From the NCBI GenBank assembly GCA_002455655.1, contig DKLF01000015.1, positions 1 to 21,475 on the forward strand: 21,475 nucleotides of DNA, read 5' to 3'. The notes under the pieces were generated by a model that ran no database searches, was not told the origin of the DNA, and saw only the letters and a list, made by a program, of their open reading frames with translations. The stretch is from Oscillibacter sp. UBA6647. Lineage in GTDB: Bacteria; Bacillota; Clostridia; Oscillospirales; Oscillospiraceae. Below, piece by piece: positions 1 to 7,085 of this stretch (positions are counted from its first letter, which is position 1; each line of letters begins with the position of its first letter). A program made the translations under genes and the position numbers.

Positions 1-21
1 AGAAATTGCATTGCAATTTCT
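1..21. repeat. Perfect 10-bp inverted repeat at the window edge
   Basis: AGAAATTGCA and TGCAATTTCT are perfectly complementary and separated by one T. It lies about 110 bp beyond the 3' end of rplS. It could be an operator or the remains of a gene boundary outside the window. No T-tract follows, so it is not called a terminator. Confidence 0.45.
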
Positions 22-47
22 GCCGGGGATTTGATCTGCCGTTTTGT

Positions 48-124
48 CGCTCCGCAGGGAGCGTTAAAAGTCACGCCGCTTGTTTGGGAAACAAGGTCCC
101 CTCGGAAAGCCGGGCTTCTTTTTT
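48..124. terminator. Hairpin cluster downstream of rplS, possible terminator region
   Basis: Three hairpins lie between rplS and the window edge. CGCTCC-gcag-GGAGCG is at 48-63 and CTTGTTT-ggg-AAACAAG at 79-95. A weaker stem CCTCGG-aaag-CCGGG at 100-114 is followed by a run of Ts at 116-124. The last one reads as an intrinsic terminator for a plus-strand gene arriving from the left. The first two could end the rplS transcript, but neither has a good U-tract on the minus strand. Confidence 0.35.
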
Positions 125-129
125 GCGGC

Positions 130-471
130 TTAGAGCTTCTCCTTGACCTTGGCCCGCTTGCCCACACGGTCACGCAGGTAGTAAAGCTTCGCACGGCGAA
201 CCTTACCGTTGCGCACGACCTCCACGTGGTCGATAGAGGGAGAGTGAACGGGGAACACCTTCTCCGCGCCCACGCCGTAAGAGATACGACGGACGGTGAA
301 CGTCTCCTCGATGCCGCCGTGCTTCTTGGCGATGACGGTGCCCTCGAAAACCTGAATGCGCTCGCGGGAGCCTTCTCTGACCTTCACATGAACGCGGACG
401 GTATCGCCCACATTGACCTCGGGCAGCGTTTGCGCCAGCGCTTCTTTGTTCAGTTCCTTAATGAGATCCAT
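130..471 (-). CDS. rplS: 50S ribosomal protein L19
   Basis: This 113-residue protein is full length for bacterial L19, a large-subunit protein at the interface with the small subunit. It begins MDLIKELNKEAL, contains the conserved segment VGDTVRVHVKVREGSRERIQ and the basic C-terminal stretch RRAKLYYLRDRVGKRAKVKE. The start is supported by an AGGAGG ribosome binding site about 7 bases upstream (477-482 on the plus strand). In many Firmicutes rplS follows rpsP, rimM and trmD. Here it has its own promoter and no ribosomal neighbour on its upstream side, so it appears monocistronic. Identification is very secure. Confidence 0.97.
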   Translation of the reverse strand: MDLIKELNKEALAQTLPEVNVGDTVRVHVKVREGSRERIQVFEGTVIAKKHGGIEETFTVRRISYGVGAEKVFPVHSPSIDHVEVVRNGKVRRAKLYYLRDRVGKRAKVKEKL

Positions 472-569
472 GGATTTTCCTCCTAATTTATAGGCGTTCT
501 TACCGCTGATTCATGGCATTCGCCAAAACGACGTGTGCGCGGCAGAGGACCGCCCTTTGTAGCCTGAAT

Positions 570-598
570 AGAATACCACGCCGCTCCCCTAATTGCAA
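570..598 (-). promoter_or_regulatory. rplS promoter and about 90-nt leader
   Basis: Reading the minus strand, TTGCAA (593-598) and TATTCT (570-575) are separated by exactly 17 bases. The predicted transcript would carry a leader of about 90 nt, which includes a GCGG...CCGC hairpin. That would allow autogenous control of the kind known for ribosomal protein leaders, but I do not recognise a defined L19 leader motif. Confidence 0.6.
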
Positions 599-764
599 GG
601 GTTTTTTCAAGATTTCCCCCTGAAAGGCGAAAATTAAGAACAAATTGGGCAATTGAGCAGGCTTTTGCTGCGTGCGGCTCATCAGCCGCCGGGTTGCCGC
701 AAGCGCCCATGGGCTGTGAAATGCGGTGTGACCAAAATAAGTGCCGAAGAATATCCAAAACCGC
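599..764. other. Intergenic spacer between divergent rplS and tetR promoters
   Basis: No convincing gene was seen. A minus-strand open frame across 483-758 has no ribosome binding site, overlaps the rplS leader and has no recognisable protein features. The remaining sequence has no clear hairpin with a U-tract. Confidence 0.5.
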
Positions 765-793
765 TTGACAAATTGAACTTCGCCTGATAATGT
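765..793 (+). promoter_or_regulatory. tetR promoter
   Basis: TTGACA (765-770) and TAATGT (788-793) are separated by 17 bases, a near-consensus sigma-A promoter. The downstream edge touches the large operator dyad at 793-824. A bound regulator would therefore block initiation. Confidence 0.75.
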
Positions 794-824
794 GATAATT
801 ACATTATCGATAATATAATTATCA
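793..824. promoter_or_regulatory. 32-bp operator: two abutting GATAAT-N3-ATTATC elements
   Basis: The segment is TGATAATTA at 793-801 and TAATTATCA at 816-824 around the palindrome ATTATCGATAAT (803-814). As a whole it is a near-perfect palindrome with one mismatched pair (C802/A815). It can also be read as two tandem 15-bp units, GATAAT-TAC-ATTATC (794-808) and GATAAT-ATA-ATTATC (809-823). It covers the tetR transcription start, so it is the likely TetR autoregulatory site. GATAAT is also the hexamer found in Fur boxes, but the classical Fur spacing between opposed hexamers is one base, not three. Confidence 0.7.
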
Positions 825-851
825 ATAAAGCAAGGGAGGTGAACAACACAA

Positions 852-1472
852 ATGGCAACGCCGGATCACACCATTGATCCACGTATTCTGGACAGTGCGA
901 AAAAGGAATTTCTGGCTCATGGATTTGAAAGGGCTTCTCTAAAAGCAATCTGCGAGGATGCGGGAGTGACCACCGGGGCGCTGTACAAGCGATATAAAGG
1001 AAAAGAGGATTTATTCTGCGCCGTGGTGGGGGATACGGTGAAGGCACTGTATGACTTTGTGGAATTAAGAAGCTCTGTTCCTCCCGAAACGTTATCCGAC
1101 GATGCGCTGATAAAGGCGTGGGAGATGGGGGAGAGCATGATGGAATGGTTCCGCTTCCTCTACCAGTATCACGACGGATTTACGCTGCTGGTTTCATGTG
1201 CGGCGGGAACCCGCTATGCCAATTTTCAGCATGATTTTTCTGAAGAAATGGCTGTTAAGACCTATGAATACTTTATGGAGGCAAAAAACAGGGGCTTGAC
1301 TGCGGCTGACATCTCCATCGAGGAGATGCATATTTTACTCTCAGCCTTCTGGACTACGGTTTACGAGCCGTTTATTCACAACTATACGCTCAAGCAGATT
1401 GAGGCCCACTGTGAGTTGATGTGCCGGCTGTTTAACTGGTATTCCGTGCTGGGCTTCGATACCGCCGAATAA
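852..1472 (+). CDS. TetR/AcrR family transcriptional regulator
   Basis: This 206-residue protein has the TetR layout. The N-terminal DNA-binding domain (about residues 8-56) includes the helix-turn-helix signature AGVTTGALYKRYKGKEDLF. A longer all-helical, Tyr/Phe/Met-rich C-terminal domain would bind the inducer and dimerise. A GGGAGG ribosome binding site lies 10-12 bases before the ATG. TetR proteins typically repress their own gene and a neighbouring transporter. The 32-bp dyad at its own promoter and the ABC exporter pair immediately downstream fit that role. The gene is visibly more AT-rich than the transporter genes after it. The ligand cannot be inferred. Confidence 0.9.
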   Translation: MATPDHTIDPRILDSAKKEFLAHGFERASLKAICEDAGVTTGALYKRYKGKEDLFCAVVGDTVKALYDFVELRSSVPPETLSDDALIKAWEMGESMMEWFRFLYQYHDGFTLLVSCAAGTRYANFQHDFSEEMAVKTYEYFMEAKNRGLTAADISIEEMHILLSAFWTTVYEPFIHNYTLKQIEAHCELMCRLFNWYSVLGFDTAE

Positions 1473-1497
1473 AATTCCCTTCGTGAAAGGGAATTTT
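1471..1497 (+). terminator. Hairpin after tetR
   Basis: An 11-bp perfect stem AAAATTCCCTT / AAGGGAATTTT has loop CGTGA and starts at the stop codon. The U-rich side is formed by the stem itself plus ATT, so termination may be partial and allow read-through into the transporter genes. Confidence 0.65.
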
Positions 1498-1508
1498 ATT
1501 AAGATGTG

Positions 1509-1528
1509 TAGTTAGCTATAGATAACTA
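1509..1528. promoter_or_regulatory. Candidate operator dyad 1 upstream of exporter genes
   Basis: The 20-bp sequence here is a palindrome with arms TAGTTAGCTA and TAGATAACTA and one mismatched pair. Its TAGTTA half-site resembles the TTAGTT half of the dyad at 5397-5410. It could be a site for the TetR protein or for the MarR domain encoded at 5438-6877. Confidence 0.45.
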
Positions 1529-1537
1529 TGGAGAACC

Positions 1538-1566
1538 GTCTCTTTATGAAAAGAGGCTTTTATTTC
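1538..1566 (+). terminator. Hairpin in the leader of the exporter operon, possible attenuator
   Basis: The stem GTCTCTTT / AAAGAGGC (one G-T pair) with loop ATGA is followed by TTTTATTTC. It is a small intrinsic-terminator-like structure between the two dyads, upstream of the first exporter gene. It could be a second tetR terminator or an attenuator. Confidence 0.45.
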
Positions 1567-1573
1567 TTCAAGA

Positions 1574-1591
1574 GGTTAGCAATATCTAACC
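1574..1591. promoter_or_regulatory. Candidate operator dyad 2 upstream of exporter genes
   Basis: GGTTAG-caatat-CTAACC is a perfect 6-bp inverted repeat. The 16-base core (1575-1590) starts 64 bp after the related core at 1511, and both begin GTTAGC and end TAAC. It lies 30 bp before the start codon. No convincing -35/-10 pair was found in 1500-1600. Confidence 0.45.
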
Positions 1592-1620
1592 ACTATGTGT
1601 TTTAAAAGGAGGGGTTTTGT

Positions 1621-3369
1621 TTGTTCAAAAAGATACTGGGGTATGCGGGCGAGTACCGGAAAACCACCTACAAAGCAATTGCCGCCATGCTGGTGGGGAT
1701 GGTAATGCAGGTGCTTCCTTTTTGGTTTATTTACCAAATTGTCCGGCCGCTGCTCCTGCGGGAAGCCGTTTCGGCGGAGTATGTGATTTGGAGAGTGGCA
1801 GGAATTGGACTCAGCACGGTTTTGTATGCGGTGTTTTATATCTGGGGGCTTTCCCTGTCCCACAATGCGGCCTATAACACGCTGAAAAACCTGCGGCTAT
1901 CCCTGCAAAACAAGCTGGAAAACCTGCCGCTTGGCGTGATTCAGGAAAAGGGCGTGGGTTCCATTAAGAAACTGTTTATCGACGATATCGAAACCATTGA
2001 ACTGCCGCTGGCTCACGCCATCCCCGAGGGAGTTGCTAACATTACGATTCCGGTGCTGGTATTTGCGGGCCTGTTTCTGACGGACTGGCGGCTGGCCTTG
2101 CTGGCGCTGGCGGCTCTGCCTCTTGGAATGTTTGCCATGGCGGTGATGTACCAAAGCGGCGTGGGCAAAATGAGAGACTATTATGCCGCGTCCCATAAGA
2201 TGAACCGCACCATCGTAGAGTACATCAACGGAATGGAGGTCGTCAAGGTATTTAACCGGGACGGCGAATCCTACCACCGTTACGAAACTGATATCAAAAG
2301 CTACCGTGATTTTACGCTGGCGTGGTATAGGATGTGCTGGCCGTGGATGGCCATTTATGAGTGCCTTGTGCCCTGCGTGGCTCTGTTTGTGTTGCCCGTG
2401 GGCGCATACTTCGTTTTGCGGGGATACTCCACCTTGCCGGATCTGGCGCTGGCGCTGTGCATGTCCTTTGGAATCGGCGCGCCGCTGCTGCGCGTGATGA
2501 GCTTTTTCCCCAACATGGCCCGGCTCAATTTCGTGGTGTCAAACATGGAGCAGATGATGGAGGAAGCGCCCCTGAAGCAGGCGGAAAAACCCTTTTCCGG
2601 CAAGAACTACGGCGTGACGTTTGAAGACGTGCGCTTTGCTTATAAGGAAGCGGAGGTGCTTCACGGCATTACCTTAAACATCCCCGAAGGCAGCCTCACC
2701 GCGCTGGTGGGCGAGTCGGGCAGCGGAAAATCGACGATTGCAAAGCTTCTGGTACATTTTTATGACGTGACCGGCGGCTCCGTTAAAATCGGGGGGCAGG
2801 ATGTGCGGGACATGCGCCTTGAAGCGCTGAACGACCAGATTTCCTATGTGGCGCAGGAGCAGTTTTTATTTAATATGAGTCTTCTGGAAAATATTCGGCT
2901 GGGAAGGCCGGGCGCCACCGATGATCAGGTGCTGGCCGCCGCGGAAAAGGCCCAGTGCGGCGAATTTTTGAGCCGGCTGGAGAAGGGAATTTACACGCTG
3001 GCGGGAGACGGCGGCAAGCAGCTTTCCGGGGGAGAGCGCCAGCGCATTTCGCTGGCCCGGGCCATTTTGAAGGACGCGCCCATTGTGGTGCTGGACGAAG
3101 CCACCGCCTTTATGGACCCGGAGAACGAGGAAAAAATGAATGCTGCGATTGCAGAGGTAATCCGGGGCAAGACCGTGGTAGTCATTGCCCACCGGCTGCA
3201 TTCCATCATGGACGCCGACCAGATCTGCGTGCTGGATGCGGGCAGGCTTGCCGACGCTGGAACGCATAATGAACTGCTGGAGCGCTGCCCGGCCTATCAA
3301 ACCCTGTGGCGGGCCGCCGAGGGAAGCGCCAGATGGAAAGTCAGCGCCGCAAAGGAGGAGACACGATGA
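1621..3369 (+). CDS. ABC transporter half-subunit, exporter fold (IrtA/YbtP-like)
   Basis: This 582-residue protein fuses a six-helix membrane domain (about residues 15-310) to a nucleotide-binding domain. Walker A GESGSGKST is at 364-372, the Q-loop Gln near 412, signature LSGGE at 468-472, Walker B IVVLDE at 488-493 and the switch His at 524. The start is a TTG preceded by AGGAGG with 8-base spacing. The sequence after Walker B, ATAFMDPENEE, is a variant I associate with IrtA/YbtP-type siderophore transporters; this is from memory of the family, not a search. The stop overlaps the next gene by ATGA, so the two products very likely form a heterodimer. Direction of transport is uncertain: IrtAB and YbtPQ use an exporter fold for import of ferric siderophores. 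Confidence 0.9.
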   Translation: MFKKILGYAGEYRKTTYKAIAAMLVGMVMQVLPFWFIYQIVRPLLLREAVSAEYVIWRVAGIGLSTVLYAVFYIWGLSLSHNAAYNTLKNLRLSLQNKLENLPLGVIQEKGVGSIKKLFIDDIETIELPLAHAIPEGVANITIPVLVFAGLFLTDWRLALLALAALPLGMFAMAVMYQSGVGKMRDYYAASHKMNRTIVEYINGMEVVKVFNRDGESYHRYETDIKSYRDFTLAWYRMCWPWMAIYECLVPCVALFVLPVGAYFVLRGYSTLPDLALALCMSFGIGAPLLRVMSFFPNMARLNFVVSNMEQMMEEAPLKQAEKPFSGKNYGVTFEDVRFAYKEAEVLHGITLNIPEGSLTALVGESGSGKSTIAKLLVHFYDVTGGSVKIGGQDVRDMRLEALNDQISYVAQEQFLFNMSLLENIRLGRPGATDDQVLAAAEKAQCGEFLSRLEKGIYTLAGDGGKQLSGGERQRISLARAILKDAPIVVLDEATAFMDPENEEKMNAAIAEVIRGKTVVVIAHRLHSIMDADQICVLDAGRLADAGTHNELLERCPAYQTLWRAAEGSARWKVSAAKEETR

Positions 3370-5114
3370 CTGCTTTAATGAGTCGTATTTTTAATGCCTC
3401 CGGAAAATACCGGGGCAGAATCGCATGGGCCTTCGTGTTTTCTTTTTTGAAAGGAGTCCTCAAAAACGCACCCATCGCGCTTGGCTTTTTCACCCTTGCC
3501 GCGTTTTACCACGGAACGGCCACGCCTAAGTTCTGCCTTGAAATCGGCGTCGCGCTGGTTGGCATGCTTTTGGCCCAGATGCTGTTCCACCACATTGCCG
3601 ACCGGCTGCAATCGGCGGCGGGCTTTCTGCTGTTTGCCGACAAGCGGATGGAGCTGGGCGCGCACCTGCGGAAAATGCCCATGGGCTATTTCACGGAGGG
3701 CAACATCGGAAAAATCAGCTCGGTACTCTCAACGGAAATGGTATTTATTGAGGAAAACTGCATGGCCGTGCTGGCCGATTTGATGAGCTATCTCTTTGCA
3801 CAAGGCATTTTGGTGGCGTTCCTCTTTTTCTTCAATGTATGGATTGGACTGGCGGGACTGATTGTCGTTGTGCTGATTACGCTTTTGGGCCGGGGCCTTA
3901 AAAAGGAAGCGGTGGAGGATTCCCACATCCGGCAGGCGCAGCTTGAAAACCTCACCGAGTCCGTTTTGGACTTCACCGAGGGGATCGGCATCATCAAGAC
4001 TTACAACCTGCTGGGGGAAAAGTCCAAAACGCTTACCGGCAGCTTTGAGGAGACCTGCCGTGCCAGTCTTGCGTTTGAGGAAAATCATACCCCGTGGCAG
4101 AGAGGGCTAAATCTTATTTACGGGCTGGGAACCACCTTTGTTGTCGGTCTTTCCGTGTTCCTGTATTTTAAGGGCATGCTGGGCGTGACCTATCTGGTGG
4201 GCACCATGCTCTTTGTGTTCGACCTGTTCGGCCCCCTGAAAGCACTGTACAGCCAGAGTGCGCGGCTCACCGTCATGAATAGCTGTATGGATCGCATTGA
4301 GGAAGTGTTCCGGGAGCAGGAACTGCCCGACACGGGCGCAAACCACATTCCCGCACAAAGCGACGCGCCCGAGGTGCAGTTTGAAGACGTCACGTTTGCC
4401 TACGGCGAGAAAAACGTCCTGCAAAATGTGTCCTTCGACCTCCCCAAAAACCGGATGCTGGCGCTGGTCGGCCCGTCGGGCGGCGGAAAATCCACCATTG
4501 CAAGCCTGCTGGCCCGCTTTTGGGACGTAAAGGCGGGAAAAATTCTGGTGCGAGGTCAGGATATCCGGACGGTTCCCCTCAGCGAGTTGATGGACCAGAT
4601 TAGTATGGTGTTTCAGCGGGTCTACCTGTTTCAAGATACTATATACAATAATATCAGCATCGGCAGGCAGGAGGCCAGCCGGGAGGAAGTGATGGAAGCG
4701 GCAAAAAAAGCCCGCTGCTATGACTTTATTATGGCCCTGCCCGAAGGGTTTGACACCGTGGTGGGTGAGGGCGGCGCCAGTCTTTCCGGCGGTGAGCAGC
4801 AGCGGATTTCAATTGCCCGCTGCATTTTAAAGGACGCACCCATTGTCATTTTGGATGAAGCCACCGCCAGCGTGGACGCGGACAATGAGAGCTATATTCA
4901 GGAGGCCATCAGCGAGCTGTGCAAAGGGAAAACCCTGCTGGTCATCGCCCACCGCCTGAATACGATCCGCAACGCGGATGAAATTCTGGTGATCGCCGGC
5001 GGGAGGATTGCCCAGCAGGGAACCCATAACGAACTGATGGAGCAGGCGGGGATCTACAAACAATTTGTTACGGCGCGGGAAAACAGCCGGGGCTGGAGCC
5101 GAAAGGGCGCGTGA
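3366..5114 (+). CDS. ABC transporter half-subunit, exporter fold (IrtB/YbtQ-like)
   Basis: This is the second 582-residue half-transporter and partner of the preceding gene. The ATG at 3366 overlaps the upstream stop (ATGA) and has an AAAGGAGG site 7 bases before it; a frame open further upstream is ignored for that reason. The membrane domain spans about residues 15-310. The ATPase domain has Walker A GPSGGGKST (369-377), signature LSGGE (473-477), Walker B IVILDE (493-498) and switch His 529. Both ATP sites appear intact in this subunit. The pair could move a metallophore, peptide or drug. The nearby FecB-type system favours a metal-chelate role, but this is inference from context. Confidence 0.9.
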   Translation: MTALMSRIFNASGKYRGRIAWAFVFSFLKGVLKNAPIALGFFTLAAFYHGTATPKFCLEIGVALVGMLLAQMLFHHIADRLQSAAGFLLFADKRMELGAHLRKMPMGYFTEGNIGKISSVLSTEMVFIEENCMAVLADLMSYLFAQGILVAFLFFFNVWIGLAGLIVVVLITLLGRGLKKEAVEDSHIRQAQLENLTESVLDFTEGIGIIKTYNLLGEKSKTLTGSFEETCRASLAFEENHTPWQRGLNLIYGLGTTFVVGLSVFLYFKGMLGVTYLVGTMLFVFDLFGPLKALYSQSARLTVMNSCMDRIEEVFREQELPDTGANHIPAQSDAPEVQFEDVTFAYGEKNVLQNVSFDLPKNRMLALVGPSGGGKSTIASLLARFWDVKAGKILVRGQDIRTVPLSELMDQISMVFQRVYLFQDTIYNNISIGRQEASREEVMEAAKKARCYDFIMALPEGFDTVVGEGGASLSGGEQQRISIARCILKDAPIVILDEATASVDADNESYIQEAISELCKGKTLLVIAHRLNTIRNADEILVIAGGRIAQQGTHNELMEQAGIYKQFVTARENSRGWSRKGA

Positions 5115-5262
5115 GTGCCAAATTGACTGGATGAGTAGATTCCGGCGGAAAACGGCGGCGGAAATGTGTAGAGTCCACAGTCGGTATCAGCACATGGGGT
5201 CGCGCAAGACGCTTGCCGGTGCTGGAATCAACAAAACGCCCCGGGAATAAGACGCTGCAACG
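5115..5262. other. Spacer after the exporter operon, no gene seen
   Basis: The short open frames here are arbitrary and lack ribosome binding sites. The sequence is GC-rich with no recognisable RNA motif and ends in the terminator at 5263-5292. Confidence 0.5.
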
Positions 5263-5292
5263 GGCGGACGGTTTTAAAACCGTCCGCCTTTT
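5263..5292 (+). terminator. Intrinsic terminator of the exporter operon
   Basis: GGCGGACGG and CCGTCCGCC flank TTTTAAAA, making a perfect 26-bp palindrome followed by TTTTC. This is a strong rho-independent terminator about 150 bp after the second exporter gene and is potentially bidirectional. Confidence 0.85.
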
Positions 5293-5356
5293 CACGGAAC
5301 AGAGAGCTTATCCCGGCTGAATATTATAAAATTTGCGCAGTTTTTTATTTGTTGTC

Positions 5357-5386
5357 TTGACATTGATTTTGTATGTATGCTATACT
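5357..5386 (+). promoter_or_regulatory. Promoter of the methyltransferase-MarR gene
   Basis: TTGACA (5357-5362) and TATACT (5381-5386) are separated by 18 bases, with a TGC extension just before the -10. This is close to consensus and implies high potential expression when the adjoining operator is free. Confidence 0.85.
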
Positions 5387-5396
5387 AACAAAGAGC

Positions 5397-5410
5397 TTAG
5401 TTGCAACTAA
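5397..5410. promoter_or_regulatory. 14-bp palindromic operator, candidate MarR site
   Basis: TTAGTTGCAACTAA is a perfect palindrome starting 11 bp after the -10, covering roughly +4 to +17 of the predicted transcript. Its length and TTGCAA core suit a MarR-family dimer. The gene it controls ends in a MarR domain, so autoregulation is the simplest reading. Confidence 0.65.
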
Positions 5411-5437
5411 CCAAACGCATATAGGAGGCACGCTGAA

Positions 5438-6877
5438 ATGCCGTATCACACAGAAAACAGCCCGGGCCGATACTATGAAACGATGCGCCGGTATCAGGAG
5501 GCGCAGTTGCTGTTCGCGGCCATTCGCCTCAATGTATTTTCCCATCTGGACACGCCGCAGACTGCGCAGGATGTTGCCAAGGCGCTGGACTGCGACCCCT
5601 GTCAGGTTCGGCTTCTGCTGCTGACACTGACTTCCTGCGGCTGGCTTGGAAAGCTTGGGGAGTATTACATGAACACACCGGAAACGAAGGACTATTTGTC
5701 CAGAAACAGCAATGTGTTTTTGGGGGACGCCCTGCTGTTCCGGGAGAACATGACCTCGCTGGCGCAGCTTGAGGAAAAGGTGAAGTCCCCCGAAGCCCTG
5801 CCCAAACCGGCTTACGATTTTTCTGAAATGGCGAGGGTGTCCATTCCCGAGCTGTACACCGGGCGCGTGCAGGCGTTTTTAAAGCAGATGGCCGCACTGT
5901 ATCCCGACCCGCTTCGCCCGCTCCGCCTGCTGGATCTGGGCGGGGGAACCGGGATTCTGGGAATTGAATTTACGAAGCAGTTTCCAAACAGCCGGGCGGT
6001 GATTTTTGAAGCGCCGGATGTGGCGGAGGTTACGAAGGAAGTTATGCGGGAGCATAATAAGGAAGGGCAGGTGGGGGTTATTGCCGGGGATTTTAATACA
6101 GATTCCCTCGGCGGCCCATACGATGTAATCGTTGCTTCCGGTATTCTGAACTTTGTGCGCGGCGACCTGTCGGACTTCATCGGCAAGCTGTCGGCAAGCC
6201 TTGCGGAGGATGGAAAACTGCTAATTGTGGGGCAGTTTGGGGATGAGGAGGACGGTGTGCCGCCCAATATGGTGGGCTGGCTGTCCGGCTTTTTGGATGG
6301 TCTGCCGCTCCCGCCCGACGGGGAGGCGCTTGCGAAGGCGGTGAAAAACGCGGGGCTGACCCCCATGGAAGCCGTGGGGGCCGACCGATACGAAGGGCGG
6401 CTTTACCGAAAGGGAGGCGCGGAAGAAACTGTTTCCTCCGAAGACGTTATTCGTTCCTTTATTGAGTTGAATGAGCGCATTGCCAACAGCCGGACCAACG
6501 TCCTGAACTTTGGCAGTGAGGAGATGACTTTCTATCGGGGAGAAATCCACATTCTGAAAATGATCGGTGATTTTCCGGGGATTCACAGTGCCGAGCTGGC
6601 GCGGAAATTCGGAATCACCCGGCCCGTGGTTCATAAAAGTCTGCAAAAGCTGGCGGATCGGGATTTGATTCGCAGAGAGGATGACGCCGCAGATAAAAAG
6701 CGCGCCCTGCTGTACCTGACGGACAAAGGGCAGACGGCCTACCGGGCCCACGAATGCTATCACGACGAAAACGACAGGGCTCTGTTTGCATTCCTTGCGG
6801 ATATGCCCGGCGATAAGCTGGCCGCCATCAACGGATTTTTAAACCATGCCATCGGCCTGATTAAAAACCATGCGTAG
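5438..6877 (+). CDS. O-methyltransferase-type enzyme fused to a MarR winged-helix domain
   Basis: This 479-residue protein has three parts. Residues about 10-90 form a winged-helix dimerisation domain typical of plant/bacterial O-methyltransferases (Methyltransf_2 class). Residues 155-330 form a SAM-binding Rossmann domain with motif I LDLGGGTG (165-172) and a following acidic residue in FEAPD. Residues about 340-479 form a MarR-like domain with a helix-turn-helix (about 382-412, ending LADRDLIRRE) and a wing LLYLTDKGQ. In many relatives a catalytic His follows this region in an ILHDW motif; here the corresponding stretch reads ILNFV, so that base seems absent. AGGAGG lies 8-10 bases before the ATG. 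The gene has its own promoter and operator and lies between exporter and importer genes. Likely a ligand-modifying or SAM-dependent sensor-regulator; the substrate is unknown. Confidence 0.85.
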   Translation: MPYHTENSPGRYYETMRRYQEAQLLFAAIRLNVFSHLDTPQTAQDVAKALDCDPCQVRLLLLTLTSCGWLGKLGEYYMNTPETKDYLSRNSNVFLGDALLFRENMTSLAQLEEKVKSPEALPKPAYDFSEMARVSIPELYTGRVQAFLKQMAALYPDPLRPLRLLDLGGGTGILGIEFTKQFPNSRAVIFEAPDVAEVTKEVMREHNKEGQVGVIAGDFNTDSLGGPYDVIVASGILNFVRGDLSDFIGKLSASLAEDGKLLIVGQFGDEEDGVPPNMVGWLSGFLDGLPLPPDGEALAKAVKNAGLTPMEAVGADRYEGRLYRKGGAEETVSSEDVIRSFIELNERIANSRTNVLNFGSEEMTFYRGEIHILKMIGDFPGIHSAELARKFGITRPVVHKSLQKLADRDLIRREDDAADKKRALLYLTDKGQTAYRAHECYHDENDRALFAFLADMPGDKLAAINGFLNHAIGLIKNHA

Positions 6878-6899
6878 GCGGCGTAGATGAGGTTTCCGA

Positions 6900-7085
6900 A
6901 TGGAACAGAACGAATGGGTATGCTGTCCCCTGTGCGGACAGAAAACGCGTGTCAGGATTCGGGGGGATACGGTGCTGATCCGTTTGCCTCTCTTCTGCCC
7001 CAAATGTAAACGGGAAAGCTTGATCAATCTACGCGACCGGAAGGTTTCCGTTGTCCCACAGCCAGACGCTAAGACGCAGTGCTGA
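6900..7085 (+). CDS. Small zinc-ribbon protein, cysteine-rich KTR family
   Basis: This 61-residue protein has two CxxC pairs, Cys9/Cys12 and Cys33/Cys36, in the pattern CPLCG...FCPKC expected of a zinc ribbon. The end PDAKTQC and the segment GDTVLIRLPLFCPKCKRESLI match the Cys_rich_KTR family as I recall it. The family has no established function and is often found on or near mobile elements of Firmicutes. It starts 22 bases after the methyltransferase gene with only a weak GAGG ribosome binding site, so it is probably co-transcribed. The last codons (K58 T59 Q60) form the left arm of the terminator described next, so part of its C-terminal conservation may reflect RNA structure. Confidence 0.75.
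   Translation: MEQNEWVCCPLCGQKTRVRIRGDTVLIRLPLFCPKCKRESLINLRDRKVSVVPQPDAKTQC

Noticed and set aside
31..486. 151-codon open frame on the plus strand
   Set aside because: Antisense to rplS, which is unambiguous.
483..758. 91-codon minus-strand frame upstream of rplS
   Set aside because: It covers the rplS promoter and leader, has no ribosome binding site and has no family resemblance.
793..824. Classical Fur box at tetR
   Set aside because: The hexamers match, but opposed GATAAT and ATTATC are spaced by three bases rather than one. Kept only as a possible overlay.
1574..1591. DtxR/IdeR box (GGTTAG...CTAACC)
   Set aside because: The half-sites resemble the DtxR consensus, but the spacing between them is six bases rather than one.
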